Assembly: GCF_963675905.1 (NCBI RefSeq)
Contig: NZ_OY780936.1
Span: 3,605,946 to 3,669,945, forward strand
Direction: 5' to 3'
Length of the DNA: 64,000 bases
Source: an uncultured Bacteroides sp.
GTDB lineage: Bacteria; Bacteroidota; Bacteroidia; Bacteroidales; Bacteroidaceae
A model generated the notes under the pieces. It was not told the origin of the DNA. It saw only the letters and a list, made by a program, of their open reading frames with translations, and did not search any database. Shown here one piece after another: positions 27,655-37,383 of this stretch (position 1 is its first letter; the number at the start of each line of letters is the position of its first letter). Both the position numbers and the translations under genes were made by a program.

Positions 27655-30600
27655 ATGAAAGTAAGAATTTGTAAGTACACGTTGTTCTGTGGTACACTGT
27701 CTCTCTTCCTATTGGGAGTCATTCCACAAATAAAAGCAACAACAAAACCCAATTATTCTGCAATTGTACAACAAGGAAACAGAATTACAGGAACAGTGAA
27801 AGACGCTAATGGTCCTATTATTGGAGCCTCTGTCATTGAGAAAGGAACTACAAACGGAATCATTACCGATGTGGACGGTAAATTCAGCTTGAATGTTCAG
27901 CCTGGTGTTACACTTGTTATCAGTTGCATAGGATACAAGTCTAAGGAAATAAAAACCGGTCATGGTTCAATAAACATCGTTTTGGAAGAAGACAGCAAGC
28001 TGCTTAGCGAGGTAGTGGTTACAGCTTTGGGAATCAAGAGAGAACGTAAGGCATTGGGTTATAGTTTAGACGAAGTGAAAGGTGATGCCTTTACTAAGGC
28101 AAAGGAAACCAATGTGATTAACTCTATGGCGGGTCGTGTACCAGGATTGATAGTCAGTCAAACCGCAGGCGGACCATCTGGATCCACACGTGTGATTCTG
28201 CGTGGTAGTACTGAGATGACTGGTAATAATCAGCCTCTATATGTCATTGATGGTGTACCCCTTGACAATACTAATTATGGTAGTGCCGGTACAGCTGGAG
28301 GTTTTGACCTTGGCGACGGCATATCAAGTATTAATCCCGATGACATTGAGAATATGTCAGTACTTAAAGGACCAGCTGCGTCTGCCCTTTATGGTAGCCG
28401 TGCCAGCCACGGTGTCATCCTTATCACCACCAAGAAAGCTAACGGACAAGAGAAGCTTAATGTAGAATACAACGGAACACTGACCTTCGATACGCAGTTG
28501 GCAAAGTGGAACGATGTACAGGAAGTATATGGTATGGGTAGTAACGGAACCTACAGCATTGATGCCGTATCTAACACAAACAAAAGCTGGGGCCCAAAGG
28601 CAGATGGAAGTAACATGCTGAGATACTTCGATGGTGTTGAACGTCCTTATCTTATTATTCCCGATAACGTTTCTGGATTCTTTCGTACAGGTCTTACAGC
28701 CAGCAATACAGCCATTATCGGTAAAAGCAATGGCAATACGGGTGTGCGTTTTACTTATACTGATATTCGTAACAAAGATATCGTGCCAGAGACCCACATG
28801 AGTCGTGATATCTTTAACCTTCGTGCCAATACTACTTTGGCCAATGTGGACTTCGACTTTAGTGCTAACTATACACGTGAGGATGTGAAAAACCGTCCTG
28901 CATTGGGTGATAGTAAGTCGAACATTGGTAAAAACCTGATGACACTTGCTACCACTTATGACCAAAAATGGCTAAAGACCTATCAGGATGGAAGAGGGGA
29001 GTATTCTAACTGGAACGGCATGGATCCTTACAACGTGAATCCATACTGGGATATATATAAGAACTCTAACAACTCCAAAAAAGACCAGTTTCGTTTCAAC
29101 GGTAAAGCTGTTTGGAATATCAACAAGCACTTGAAATTACAGGGAACTATTGGATCGGAACTAAACTGGTTCATTTTTGAGGACTTCAAAGCTCCTACCA
29201 CACCAGGTTATGAAGCGGGACGTCTGCAAAATAGTAATTTCCGGAACCGTATGTATAATTTTGAAGTACTCGGTCTTTACAACAATAGTTGGGGTGACTT
29301 CGACTTCAACGGCACTTTGGGTGGTAGTGTATACAAGGTGAACAACCTGACATCTATCACTACAGCAAAAGACATGCAGATTCGTGATGTGGTTGCTCTA
29401 ATGAGCTTCAATGAAATGAGTATGGAACAGAATAGCTACCGCAAGCAAATTAACTCTATTTATGGAGCTTTCAATGTAGGGTGGAAACATATGCTCTACC
29501 TTGATGCTACCCTTCGTGGCGATCAGTCTTCAACTCTGTCCATAGACAATAACGTATATGTCTATCCATCTTTTTCGGGTAGTTTCGTCTTTTCAGAACT
29601 GGCCAAGTTGGGCAATATTTTGCCTTATGGAAAACTTCGTATGTCGTGGGCGCAGGTTGGTAGCGATACAGATCCTTATCAGCTAGGATTGGTCTACACA
29701 AAATCAAAGTTTACTTATCCCGGTTACACCATCGGTTATATCAACAATAACACAATTCCCAACAAAGACTTGATGCCAACGAAGACCAATTCGTTTGAAA
29801 TAGGTTTGGATATGAAATTTTTGAAAAACCGCGTCGGTCTTGATTTTACTTATTACACACAGACTAGTAAGAACCAGATTATGGGTATGGCTAGCTCCTG
29901 GACATCAGGCTACACCTATCGTCTGATCAATGCTGGTGAGATAGAGAATAAAGGTATAGAAATCGCACTTAATACACGTCCTATACAAACCAAAGACTTC
30001 TCCTGGGATTTGAATCTGAATTTCTCAAAAAACAACAATAAGGTGAAAAAACTAGTTGATGGTATGGACATGTTTGAGTTGGAAAAGGCTCCATGGCTTG
30101 ATGTTCAGGTGGCGGCGAAGGTAGGTGAGAATTTTGGCTCAATTGTGGGTCCTGATTTCAAACGCAATGAAAATGGGGATATTTTAATTAATTCGAAGAC
30201 TGGTTTGCCAGAGTATGATAAAAGCAACCACGTGTTAGGCAATGCTTCGTGGGACTGGACGGGAGGTTTTTCTACTTCTTTTGCTTATAAGAATCTTTCA
30301 CTTTCAGCCATTTTCGATGTGAAAGTGGGTGCCGATCTTTATTCTATGTCAGCCCGTGCTGCATACGAATCGGGCAAAAGCAAAGAAACGCTTATTGGAC
30401 GTGAGGGATGGTATAAGTCTGAGGAACAGCGTCAGGCTGCTGGCATCACCAAAGGTTCTTCTACATGGAAGCCTACAGGTGGTTTCGTCGCTCCTGGTGT
30501 GATAAACAATGGTGATGGTACCTATCGTTCCAACGATATCAACATAAATCCCGAAGAGTACTGGATGAGTGTATGTCGCAATGCTCCATCAATGTTTATT

Positions 30601-30846
30601 TACGATAACTCTTACGTGAAGTGTCGTGAAATAACATTGAGTTATAATGTTCCAAAATCGTGGTTGAAAAACGTAGTGAAAGATCTCACTCTATCGTTTG
30701 TAGCGCGCAACCCATTTATTTTGTGGAAGAACATTCCTAACATCGATCCGGATTCCAATTACAACAACACTACTGGTATGGGTATGGAGTATGGTTCGTT
30801 ACCATCACGAAAAAGTTACGGTTTCAACGTCAACGTGAAATTCTAA
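27655..30846 (+). CDS. SusC-type TonB-dependent importer (beta-glucan locus)
   Basis: 1063 residues with a signal peptide (about 1-28, ending ...GVIPQIKA). A carboxypeptidase-regulatory-like domain follows (about 43-110; ITGTVKDANGPIIGASVIEK), then the TonB-box region LLSEVVVTALGIKRERKALGY. The plug contains MAGRVPGLIVSQ, VILRGSTEMTGNNQPLYVID, and ASALYGSRASHGVILITTKK. The barrel ends in ...SYGFNVNVKF with terminal Phe. The ALGIKRERKALGY subtype pairs with SusD-like_2 partners, and the next gene is one. It imports beta-gluco-oligosaccharides with that partner. Confidence 0.95.
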   Translation: MKVRICKYTLFCGTLSLFLLGVIPQIKATTKPNYSAIVQQGNRITGTVKDANGPIIGASVIEKGTTNGIITDVDGKFSLNVQPGVTLVISCIGYKSKEIKTGHGSINIVLEEDSKLLSEVVVTALGIKRERKALGYSLDEVKGDAFTKAKETNVINSMAGRVPGLIVSQTAGGPSGSTRVILRGSTEMTGNNQPLYVIDGVPLDNTNYGSAGTAGGFDLGDGISSINPDDIENMSVLKGPAASALYGSRASHGVILITTKKANGQEKLNVEYNGTLTFDTQLAKWNDVQEVYGMGSNGTYSIDAVSNTNKSWGPKADGSNMLRYFDGVERPYLIIPDNVSGFFRTGLTASNTAIIGKSNGNTGVRFTYTDIRNKDIVPETHMSRDIFNLRANTTLANVDFDFSANYTREDVKNRPALGDSKSNIGKNLMTLATTYDQKWLKTYQDGRGEYSNWNGMDPYNVNPYWDIYKNSNNSKKDQFRFNGKAVWNINKHLKLQGTIGSELNWFIFEDFKAPTTPGYEAGRLQNSNFRNRMYNFEVLGLYNNSWGDFDFNGTLGGSVYKVNNLTSITTAKDMQIRDVVALMSFNEMSMEQNSYRKQINSIYGAFNVGWKHMLYLDATLRGDQSSTLSIDNNVYVYPSFSGSFVFSELAKLGNILPYGKLRMSWAQVGSDTDPYQLGLVYTKSKFTYPGYTIGYINNNTIPNKDLMPTKTNSFEIGLDMKFLKNRVGLDFTYYTQTSKNQIMGMASSWTSGYTYRLINAGEIENKGIEIALNTRPIQTKDFSWDLNLNFSKNNNKVKKLVDGMDMFELEKAPWLDVQVAAKVGENFGSIVGPDFKRNENGDILINSKTGLPEYDKSNHVLGNASWDWTGGFSTSFAYKNLSLSAIFDVKVGADLYSMSARAAYESGKSKETLIGREGWYKSEEQRQAAGITKGSSTWKPTGGFVAPGVINNGDGTYRSNDININPEEYWMSVCRNAPSMFIYDNSYVKCREITLSYNVPKSWLKNVVKDLTLSFVARNPFILWKNIPNIDPDSNYNNTTGMGMEYGSLPSRKSYGFNVNVKF

Positions 30847-30886
30847 AGAAATCTGAAATTTAATTCATATATAAAGAATATATACA

Positions 30887-32569
30887 ATGAAACACTATCA
30901 ATCATATTTTATAATGATACTGGTGACATGTACAATGCTTTTCTCTGCATGCAGCGATGATTACATGGAAAGTATGAACACCGACCCATCGAAGGCTGCC
31001 ACCATCGATCCGAACGCACAGCTTACTACTGCACAGTTGCAAACTTATGGTGATCTCGGCATGGTGGAGATTTACCGTAACTATCTCTATGCATTCAATC
31101 AGCAACTTATGGGATGCTGGAATACTACTAACTATGGTGGTCGCCACACGCTGGATAATAGTGAAATGAGCCGTGTTTGGACATCGTTCTATCCTATGGC
31201 TATTAAAAATATTACCGATGCCCAATTCCGTACTGCAGATAATGCTGAAAAGGTAAATATTAATTCTGCCTTGAGAATATACAGAGTTTATCTCATGTCA
31301 ATCATTACTGATATTTATGGAGATGTTCCTTACAGCGAGGCTGGTAAAGGTTTTCTTGAAGAAAAATACAATCCTCGCTATGACAAGCAGGAGGATATAT
31401 ACAATGACTTTTTCATAGAACTTAGTAGTGCTGTAGCAAACCTTGATGCTAGCAAGGATAAGATTACAGGTGATGTAATTTTCAACGGCGATGTGGCAAA
31501 ATGGAAGAAATTGGCCAATTCACTTCGTCTGCGCTTTGCAATGCGAATTTCAGACGTGGCTCCACAAAAGGCTCAGGAAGAATTTGAAAAGGCAGTTGTG
31601 GCTGATGGTGGTATATTTGAAAATGCGGCTGACGATGCGCTTATCAAGTATATGGATGTATCGTTCAGTTTTGGTCAGGAAGCTTATTCCGATTATAGAG
31701 GTAACGCCTTGTCTCAGTTGCTTTTCGGTAATGATCCAGCTAATAACCCTAGTTATATATGCTCTACATTGTTCAATCAGCTCAATAGCACCGGCGACCC
31801 TCGTACTTTTAGAATGACACGCTTTTATTATGACGGACTCATGAGCGCCACAAGTCCTGCCAATCGTGTTGATCTGACTGATGAGATGATTGCCAAAAAT
31901 ATCAAATTTCAGCCACGAGACCCCGGGGCTTACTCTTGGGAGCCTTGGCCTTCAGGCTATGACAGCGACATATTAAAAGAACTTGCCAAGAATAATCCTT
32001 CTGTTGCTCCTAGTGTGGCCCGCGAGACTGAACCCAAACTGGCCAATTACTTCCTCAAGGGCAGTAATCCAGGAGTGGTGATGACTTCTGCCGAGGTGAA
32101 ATTTCTGTTGGCAGAGGCCAAGTTGAAAGGATGGAATGTTGGTAATACATCTGTCAATGATCTCTATAAGCAAGGTGTACGTGCGTCTATGGATTTTGTG
32201 ACTTCTAATTATGGTTGTCCAGCAGTGTCAGACGAAGCCTTCAATGTGTTTATCCAAAATAATGGAATAGGCTATACTTATGAACAGAAAAAGGAGGCTA
32301 TCAACACACAGGCATGGATTCTTCACTTTACCAATCCTGCTGAATGTTGGGCTAATGTTCGTCGTGCGGGTTATCCAAAGCTGAAATCGCCTGAGGCTTA
32401 TGGCTTCGGTCAATTTTTAACTGGTGGTACCGATATCCCTGTGCGGCTTTGCTATCCTGTACTTGAATCGTCATATAATAAGACAGGCTACGAGGAGGCA
32501 TTGAATCGCATGGGTGGAACAGACAGCTGGCACACACATGTATGGTGGGATAAAGAAATTACGGAATAA
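30887..32569 (+). CDS. SusD-like_2 surface lipoprotein (beta-glucan locus)
   Basis: 560 residues with lipobox LFSAC (Cys about residue 22), then SDDYMESMNTDPSKAATIDP, the start typical of the SusD-like_2 branch. Core features include the helical repeat region (IYRVYLMSIITDIYGDVPYSEA; WKKLANSLRLRFAMRISDV) and the C-terminal MTSAEVKFLLAEAKLKGW. It is the lid and ligand-capture partner of the SusC 40 nt upstream. The conserved INTQAWILHFTNPAECWANVRRAGYP segment near the C-terminus is intact. Confidence 0.93.
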   Translation: MKHYQSYFIMILVTCTMLFSACSDDYMESMNTDPSKAATIDPNAQLTTAQLQTYGDLGMVEIYRNYLYAFNQQLMGCWNTTNYGGRHTLDNSEMSRVWTSFYPMAIKNITDAQFRTADNAEKVNINSALRIYRVYLMSIITDIYGDVPYSEAGKGFLEEKYNPRYDKQEDIYNDFFIELSSAVANLDASKDKITGDVIFNGDVAKWKKLANSLRLRFAMRISDVAPQKAQEEFEKAVVADGGIFENAADDALIKYMDVSFSFGQEAYSDYRGNALSQLLFGNDPANNPSYICSTLFNQLNSTGDPRTFRMTRFYYDGLMSATSPANRVDLTDEMIAKNIKFQPRDPGAYSWEPWPSGYDSDILKELAKNNPSVAPSVARETEPKLANYFLKGSNPGVVMTSAEVKFLLAEAKLKGWNVGNTSVNDLYKQGVRASMDFVTSNYGCPAVSDEAFNVFIQNNGIGYTYEQKKEAINTQAWILHFTNPAECWANVRRAGYPKLKSPEAYGFGQFLTGGTDIPVRLCYPVLESSYNKTGYEEALNRMGGTDSWHTHVWWDKEITE

Positions 32570-32593
32570 CGATTATAACAAATAAGAGCTAAT

Positions 32594-33850
32594 ATGAAAA
32601 AGATATTTTTAATGTTGTTTGCTATGCTTGCTATGAACTTTGCATTCACAGCTTGCAGTGATGAAGCTCCGTTTTCAACGGCTACCGCAGATGACGAACC
32701 GCGAATACTTGATCCGATTTTTCCCGATCGCGTAAATGGAAATCTACCCATTATTGCCAACATCAACCGAGATGCAAATTTTACAATGAAGCTTACCGTT
32801 ACACCTGCCGATTATACCACTGTTACGTGGCAGATTGACGGCAAAGAGGTGTCTATCGGAACAGCACTTGATATTAACCTCAAAGCCGGTACATATGGAG
32901 TTAAGGTTATAGTTTCTACTGAGGTTGGTAAATCTACTTCTCGAGAGGGGATCGTACAGGTAAATCCACTATCAGGTGATCCATGGACAACAGAAGTAGG
33001 CTTCGAACGTATTGTTGCACCAGACACCAAAGCACGTCTTTATGGTAATAATCTCGATATGGTGAAAAGTCTCATTATTGATAGTAAGACCATTGCTGTT
33101 GATGCTTATATAAACAATGAAAGTCAAAACTATATAGAATATGTCGTGCCAGCTGACTTATCAGAAGGTGAGCATCGAGTGATTCTTGTAGATACAAATG
33201 GCAATGAATATGGTGGTAATACTGTAAAAGTCACTAAGGCTGCACTTATCACTTCTGGAGCTGACCGTATTAATGCCAATAGAGAGTGGCTCATGACTGG
33301 TGTTAATCTTGATCAAATAGCTTCACTAACAATTGCAGGACAGTCTATTACAGAGTTTACACGACAATCTTCTACAGAAATTGTACTTATCTGCCCTGCA
33401 TTGTCAGACGGAGACTATAACTTGACAGGAAAGACAAAGAGTGGAGAGAATGTGCAATTCTATGGCAATAAAGCTATTGCTACTGAAAAGACAGTCACAG
33501 TTTCTTCAAAAACTGTTCTCTGGCAAGGACATCACTACGTGTCGTGGGATCTTCCTGACGATAGTCCCAATAAAACTTTTAACTTGATTGGACAAGATGT
33601 ATTTGCCCAAATAAAAGCAGGTGCTATCCTGAGTATTCACTATTCAGTGGCTCCTGAAGCTGAATATCATCAGCTACGCACAACTTCTGGTTGGTGGACC
33701 GATCTGTCTGGCACTTCTGTAATAGAATTTTCGCAAAACGGCGTGAAGGAAATACAGCTTACGCAAGACGTGCTGAATCAGATTAAGGAACAAGCCGGAT
33801 TCCTCTGCGTTGGGCATGGCTATTATGTTGATATGGTGACATTACAGTAA
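32594..33850 (+). CDS. Surface glycan-binding protein (SGBP-B type), lipoprotein
   Basis: 418 residues with lipobox FAFTAC (Cys about residue 21). PKD/Ig-like beta domains occupy about 40-125 (NFTMKLTVTPADYTTVTWQI) and IPT/TIG-like domains about 135-300 (ARLYGNNLDMVKSLIIDSKT; WLMTGVNLDQIASLTIAGQS). A C-terminal domain with exposed aromatics (LWQGHHYVSWDL, TTSGWWTDLSG) is a plausible glucan-binding site. This extended multi-Ig lipoprotein placed right after susD is the usual second surface glycan-binding protein of beta-glucan and xyloglucan loci. There is no catalytic motif. It sits 24 nt after susD and 27 nt before GH3. Confidence 0.82.
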   Translation: MKKIFLMLFAMLAMNFAFTACSDEAPFSTATADDEPRILDPIFPDRVNGNLPIIANINRDANFTMKLTVTPADYTTVTWQIDGKEVSIGTALDINLKAGTYGVKVIVSTEVGKSTSREGIVQVNPLSGDPWTTEVGFERIVAPDTKARLYGNNLDMVKSLIIDSKTIAVDAYINNESQNYIEYVVPADLSEGEHRVILVDTNGNEYGGNTVKVTKAALITSGADRINANREWLMTGVNLDQIASLTIAGQSITEFTRQSSTEIVLICPALSDGDYNLTGKTKSGENVQFYGNKAIATEKTVTVSSKTVLWQGHHYVSWDLPDDSPNKTFNLIGQDVFAQIKAGAILSIHYSVAPEAEYHQLRTTSGWWTDLSGTSVIEFSQNGVKEIQLTQDVLNQIKEQAGFLCVGHGYYVDMVTLQ

Positions 33851-33877
33851 TAATTGCAAAGAATACTAATATCTATT

Positions 33878-36202
33878 ATGACAGTAAAAAAAACAAGAAT
33901 CATTTTAAGATTTATAACAATGGCTACCTGCTTTATGCAGGTAGCCACCTTTGCAAGTGCTAAGGATACCAAAACAGAGCAAAAGATAGAAGCAGTCATT
34001 TCAAAAATGACACTTGACGAGAAAATAGGTCAAATGACAGAACTTACCATTGACGTATTGGGAGATATTGTCAATGGTGAATTCAAGCTCAATCCCGCCA
34101 AACTTCACGAGGCGATTGCAAAGTTTAAGGTGGGCTCTTTCCTTAATGCTCCAGGCCCTGTTGCACAGAATAAGGAGAAGTGGCAAGAGATTATTGGTGA
34201 GATACAGGCTAAGTCCATGAAGGAGATCGGTATTCCATGTATCTACGGATTGGATCAAAATCATGGTACCACTTATACATTAGGTGGAACATTATTTCCA
34301 CAAAATATCAATATTGGTGCTTCGTTTAACCCTAAATGGGCATACGAGGCGGCGCGTATCACAGCCTACGAGACCCGTGCCAGTGATTGTCCGTGGACTT
34401 ATTCACCCACAGTCGACATGGCGCGTGATCCGCGATGGTCACGTGTTTGGGAAAATTATGGTGAAGATTGCTTGGTTAATTCAATCATGGGTAGTTCTGC
34501 CATTTATGGTTTCCAGGGTAACGATCCTAATCATATTCCAGCCGACCGTATTGCAACATCGGTAAAGCACTATCTTGGATACAGTATGGCCCGCACAGGT
34601 AAGGATCGCACACCAGCTTACATACCTATTTCCGAGCTTCGAGAAAAGTGCTTTGCACCCTTCAAAGAATGCGTGCAAGCTGGAGCCTTGACCATTATGG
34701 TCAACAGTGGTTCTATAAACGGATTGCCGGTACATGCTAATTATGAATTGCTCACCAAGTGGCTAAAAGAAGATCTGAAATGGGATGGGATGTTGATAAC
34801 CGATTGGGCAGACATTAACAACCTTTACACACGCGAACACATAGCTGCTAATAAAAAAGAAGCCATTCAAATAGCCATCAATGCAGGCATAGATATGGCA
34901 ATGGAACCTTACGACCTCAGTTTCTGCTCATTGCTAAAAGAACTTGTACAAGAAGGTAAGGTACCGATGAGCCGCATTGATGATGCTGTTCGTAGAGTTC
35001 TTAGATTAAAATTTCGTTTGGACCTGTTCGATCGCCCCAATACCCAATCTGCAAAATATCCGCTTTTTGGCAGTCCAGAACATGCAGAATTAGCACTTCA
35101 CGTAGCAGAAGAGTCAGAAATCTTACTGAAGAATAAGGATAATATATTGCCGCTTGTAAAAGGCAAAAAACTCCTCTTGACAGGCCCAAATGCTAATTCC
35201 ATGCGCTGCCTGAATGGTGGGTGGAGTTATACATGGCAAGGGCATCTGACCGATAGATTTGCTGGCAAATATAATACCATTTATGAAGCGGTATGCAATA
35301 AATTTGGATCTGAGAATGTTTGTCTGGAACAAGGCGTTACTTATAAGCCCGAAGGTAGCTATACTGAAGAAAATGCTCCAGAAATTGAAAAGGCTGTAGA
35401 TGCAGCTCGTAATGTAGACATTATTATTGCTTGTATTGGTGAAAACTCATACTGTGAAACACCTGGAAATCTCTCTGATCTTGCTATCTCTGCTAACCAA
35501 GTTAAACTTGTAAAAGCATTGGCTAATACAGGAAAACCCATCATATTGATCCTAAATGAGGGCCGACCAAGAATTATTAATGATATTGAACCTCTGGCAA
35601 GTGGTATTATTAATATCCTTTTGCCAGGTAATTTTGGTGGTGATGCACTAGCCAATATATTGGCAGGTGATGTAAATCCTAGTGCCAAAATGCCTTATAC
35701 ATATCCGCGCAATCAAGCTGAACTTACCACGTATGATTATAGGGTAAGTGAAGAAATGGACAAGATGGAAGGGGCTTATGATTATGATGCAGTAGTTTCT
35801 GTGCAATGGCCTTTTGGATATGGTCTCAGTTATACAACTTTTGAATATAATAATTTTCATGTAAATTCTGCCTCATTTGTTGCGGATGATGAGTTGGTCT
35901 TTTCTGTAGACGTAACCAATCGTGGCACTCGTGCTGGAAAAGAAGTCGTAATGTTGTTCAGCCGTGATTTGGTGGCATCACTGACTCCCGAAAATCGCAG
36001 GTTACGAGCTTTCAAAAAAGTAGAATTACAACCTGGTGAAACTAAGACTGTTACACTGTCCATTAAAGCCAGCGATTTGGCATTTGTTGGTGCCGATGGA
36101 AAGTGGGTTCTTGAAGAAGGAGATTTTCGTATGCAAAGTGGCAATCAGACGTTGAATATTACATGCAGCAAAACGAATAAATGGGATACTCCTAACAAAT
36201 AA
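33878..36202 (+). CDS. GH3 beta-glucosidase (beta-glucan locus)
   Basis: 774 residues from the ATG at 33878; a TTG 24 nt upstream is in frame but would sit 3 nt after the previous stop. A signal peptide (about 1-29, no lipobox) suggests a soluble periplasmic enzyme. The N-terminal barrel has [20 protein letters not shown] and [20 protein letters not shown], with nucleophile D309 in LITDWADI. The second domain has [20 protein letters not shown], in which the Glu of CETPG is the candidate acid/base. A C-terminal Fn3-like domain follows ([14 protein letters not shown]). There is no PA14 insert, unlike the other GH3 in this window. It hydrolyses imported beta-gluco-oligosaccharides to glucose. 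A strong hairpin lies in its signal-peptide codons. Confidence 0.9.
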   Translation: MTVKKTRIILRFITMATCFMQVATFASAKDTKTEQKIEAVISKMTLDEKIGQMTELTIDVLGDIVNGEFKLNPAKLHEAIAKFKVGSFLNAPGPVAQNKEKWQEIIGEIQAKSMKEIGIPCIYGLDQNHGTTYTLGGTLFPQNINIGASFNPKWAYEAARITAYETRASDCPWTYSPTVDMARDPRWSRVWENYGEDCLVNSIMGSSAIYGFQGNDPNHIPADRIATSVKHYLGYSMARTGKDRTPAYIPISELREKCFAPFKECVQAGALTIMVNSGSINGLPVHANYELLTKWLKEDLKWDGMLITDWADINNLYTREHIAANKKEAIQIAINAGIDMAMEPYDLSFCSLLKELVQEGKVPMSRIDDAVRRVLRLKFRLDLFDRPNTQSAKYPLFGSPEHAELALHVAEESEILLKNKDNILPLVKGKKLLLTGPNANSMRCLNGGWSYTWQGHLTDRFAGKYNTIYEAVCNKFGSENVCLEQGVTYKPEGSYTEENAPEIEKAVDAARNVDIIIACIGENSYCETPGNLSDLAISANQVKLVKALANTGKPIILILNEGRPRIINDIEPLASGIINILLPGNFGGDALANILAGDVNPSAKMPYTYPRNQAELTTYDYRVSEEMDKMEGAYDYDAVVSVQWPFGYGLSYTTFEYNNFHVNSASFVADDELVFSVDVTNRGTRAGKEVVMLFSRDLVASLTPENRRLRAFKKVELQPGETKTVTLSIKASDLAFVGADGKWVLEEGDFRMQSGNQTLNITCSKTNKWDTPNK
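33921..33947 (+). other. Perfect 11-bp hairpin inside the GH3 signal-peptide codons
   Basis: TGGCTACCTGC (33921-33931) pairs perfectly with GCAGGTAGCCA (33937-33947) around the loop TTTAT. It begins 43 nt downstream of the ATG and encodes [10 protein letters not shown]. Such a stable stem in early codons could slow ribosomes or give an mRNA end. Confidence 0.55.
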
Positions 36203-36232
36203 ATATCGACTAAAAAATAGTGAGAAAGAAAA

Positions 36233-36265
36233 ACGACTATCAGATACTTGCGTCTTGATAGTCGT
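36233..36265. terminator. Bidirectional terminator between GH3 and the PhnA-like gene
   Basis: ACGACTATCA (36233-36242) pairs perfectly with TGATAGTCGT (36256-36265). The two flanking genes converge on it. Confidence 0.7.
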
Positions 36266-36288
36266 TTGATACTTTTGTAAGTTGTCGC

Positions 36289-36621
36289 TTATTTTTTCAG
36301 GAAGCAAGTCTTTAGTACAATACTGCTTCCATCTATTTTACAGTCAACTTCTTCAGGGATTTCTGTCAGGCGAATGCTTTTAACTTTCGTTCCTCTTTTA
36401 ATGACCATTGATGATCCTTTTACTTTAAGATCCTTGATTACAGTTACAGAATCGCCATCCATCAGTTCGGCCCCATTGCTGTCGCGGGGTACATCGGGAG
36501 TTGTTTCCGCCGCAGCGCTTTCTGCGTTGAACTCGTGGGAACAGTCGGGACATACGTAAAGGGAACCGTCAAAGTAGGTGTTTTCACCCTGGCAGTTCGG
36601 ACAATTTGGAATTTCGTTCAT
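36289..36621 (-). CDS. phnA: PhnA/YjdM-family zinc-ribbon protein
   Basis: 110 residues from the ATG at 36621; the open frame extends 28 codons upstream without family similarity. The N-terminal zinc ribbon has two Cys pairs (PNCPNCQGENTYFDGSLYVC and CPDCSHEF). An Ala/Glu-rich linker and the PhnA domain follow (DSNGAELMDGDSVTVIKDLK; VKSIRLTEIPEEVDCKIDG). The name comes from the E. coli phn region, but the protein is not a phosphonatase; its biochemical role is unsettled. Small, cytosolic, single-gene unit. Confidence 0.85.
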   Translation of the reverse strand: MNEIPNCPNCQGENTYFDGSLYVCPDCSHEFNAESAAAETTPDVPRDSNGAELMDGDSVTVIKDLKVKGSSMVIKRGTKVKSIRLTEIPEEVDCKIDGSSIVLKTCFLKK

Positions 36622-36937
36622 CTGTTTTTGATTGAATTTATATATTAAAATTAAAATGCGGATTAAAAAAAAGAGACAGCCTCTGTTGTCTCTTCCATCG
36701 AGCAATCCGTTTGGAATTCTTGCTCGAAGGGTTTATGCCTTTGACTATGAGTTGCTTTCTAAACTACTAAAAAAAATAATTTTGTCTGCTTGGCATTTCG
36801 GGTTCAAAACTACAACATTCCTTTCAATTCGCCAAATTTATATAATTAAAAGAGGTTTCTTGGCGTAATATGGGAGCCCTAATGTAGGTGTAGGCTTGTA
36901 CATTGAAAGCAAAATAACACTTCTGAAACCGCTATTA

Positions 36938-37072
36938 CTAATTATCCCAAGGAGAAAGATAAAGACCTGGTTTCAGCCCATACTCATCACACGCCTTGCG
37001 GAGTTTTCCAATAACGTCGCCTTTGCCGTTTTTTCATGGAGAAGCATTTACCGAATAGTTGGTGTATTTATA
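36938..37072 (-). pseudogene. Decayed GH29 alpha-L-fucosidase fragment
   Basis: The minus strand from 37072 reads YKYTNYSVNASP, then TGA where the family has Trp, then [19 protein letters not shown] followed by [12 protein letters not shown] and TAG. This matches the GH29 core block (KYTNYSVxxSPWKNGKGDVV...CxxYGLKxGxYLSPWD). Only about 45 residues remain of an enzyme normally near 450-600. A further stop lies just upstream, so it cannot be translated as one piece. It indicates that a fucosidase gene once lay here and was lost by deletion. The remaining 36706-36937 holds no recognisable gene. Confidence 0.7.
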
Positions 37073-37116
37073 GAATCACGGGTGCGATTTTACATGTTGT
37101 TTTAAGATATAACTCG

Positions 37117-37150
37117 CCGGAGTTTTACTAAACTCCGGTTTGTCTTTTTT
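37117..37150 (+). terminator. Terminator-like palindrome CCGGAGTTT / AAACTCCGG
   Basis: A perfect 9-bp stem (37117-37125 / 37130-37138) with loop TACT is followed by TTTGTCTTTTTT. It has the form of an intrinsic terminator on the plus strand, but no plus-strand gene precedes it. Confidence 0.5.
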
Positions 37151-37177
37151 AAAACTATTCCGGATGTTTGTGTATTC

Positions 37178-37250
37178 TTGTACAAAAGAATGTATTCTTC
37201 TGTACAAAACAATTGATTCTTTTGTACAGAAGATATAATTGTTTTGTACA
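37178..37250. repeat. Inverted-repeat array of TGTACAAAASAAT
   Basis: Two direct copies (37179-37191, 37201-37213) are followed by two inverted copies (37216-37228, 37238-37250). The central base alternates G, C, G, C. The word contains the palindrome TGTACA, so several alternative hairpins are possible. No coding content. Confidence 0.6.
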
Positions 37251-37261
37251 ACATTACATCA

Positions 37262-37313
37262 ACCTCCCGCCTGAGATATAAAAAGCCATTCGGGAGTTTA
37301 AGTAACCTCCCGC
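37262..37313. repeat. CCTCCCGC repeat cluster
   Basis: ACCTCCCGC at 37262-37270 and 37305-37313 flank an inverted CGGGAGTTT at 37291-37299. The related CCGGAGTTT/AAACTCCGG palindrome lies at 37117-37138. This may be a decayed example of the octamer-array class next to it. Confidence 0.45.
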
Positions 37314-37383
37314 TGCATCTTTCCGGAAAACCGAAGTGGCATTTGATAACCTGCAAAACCACTACATAAATTTCAATTTTGCG

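Noticed and set aside
28357-28965. 202-codon open frame on the minus strand
   Set aside because: Antisense to the plug and barrel codons of a clear susC; no signal peptide or domain seen.
36632-36868. 78-codon open frame upstream of the fucosidase remnant
   Set aside because: Low-complexity Lys/Ile-rich translation, divergent and overlapping the PhnA-like gene's upstream region; no support.
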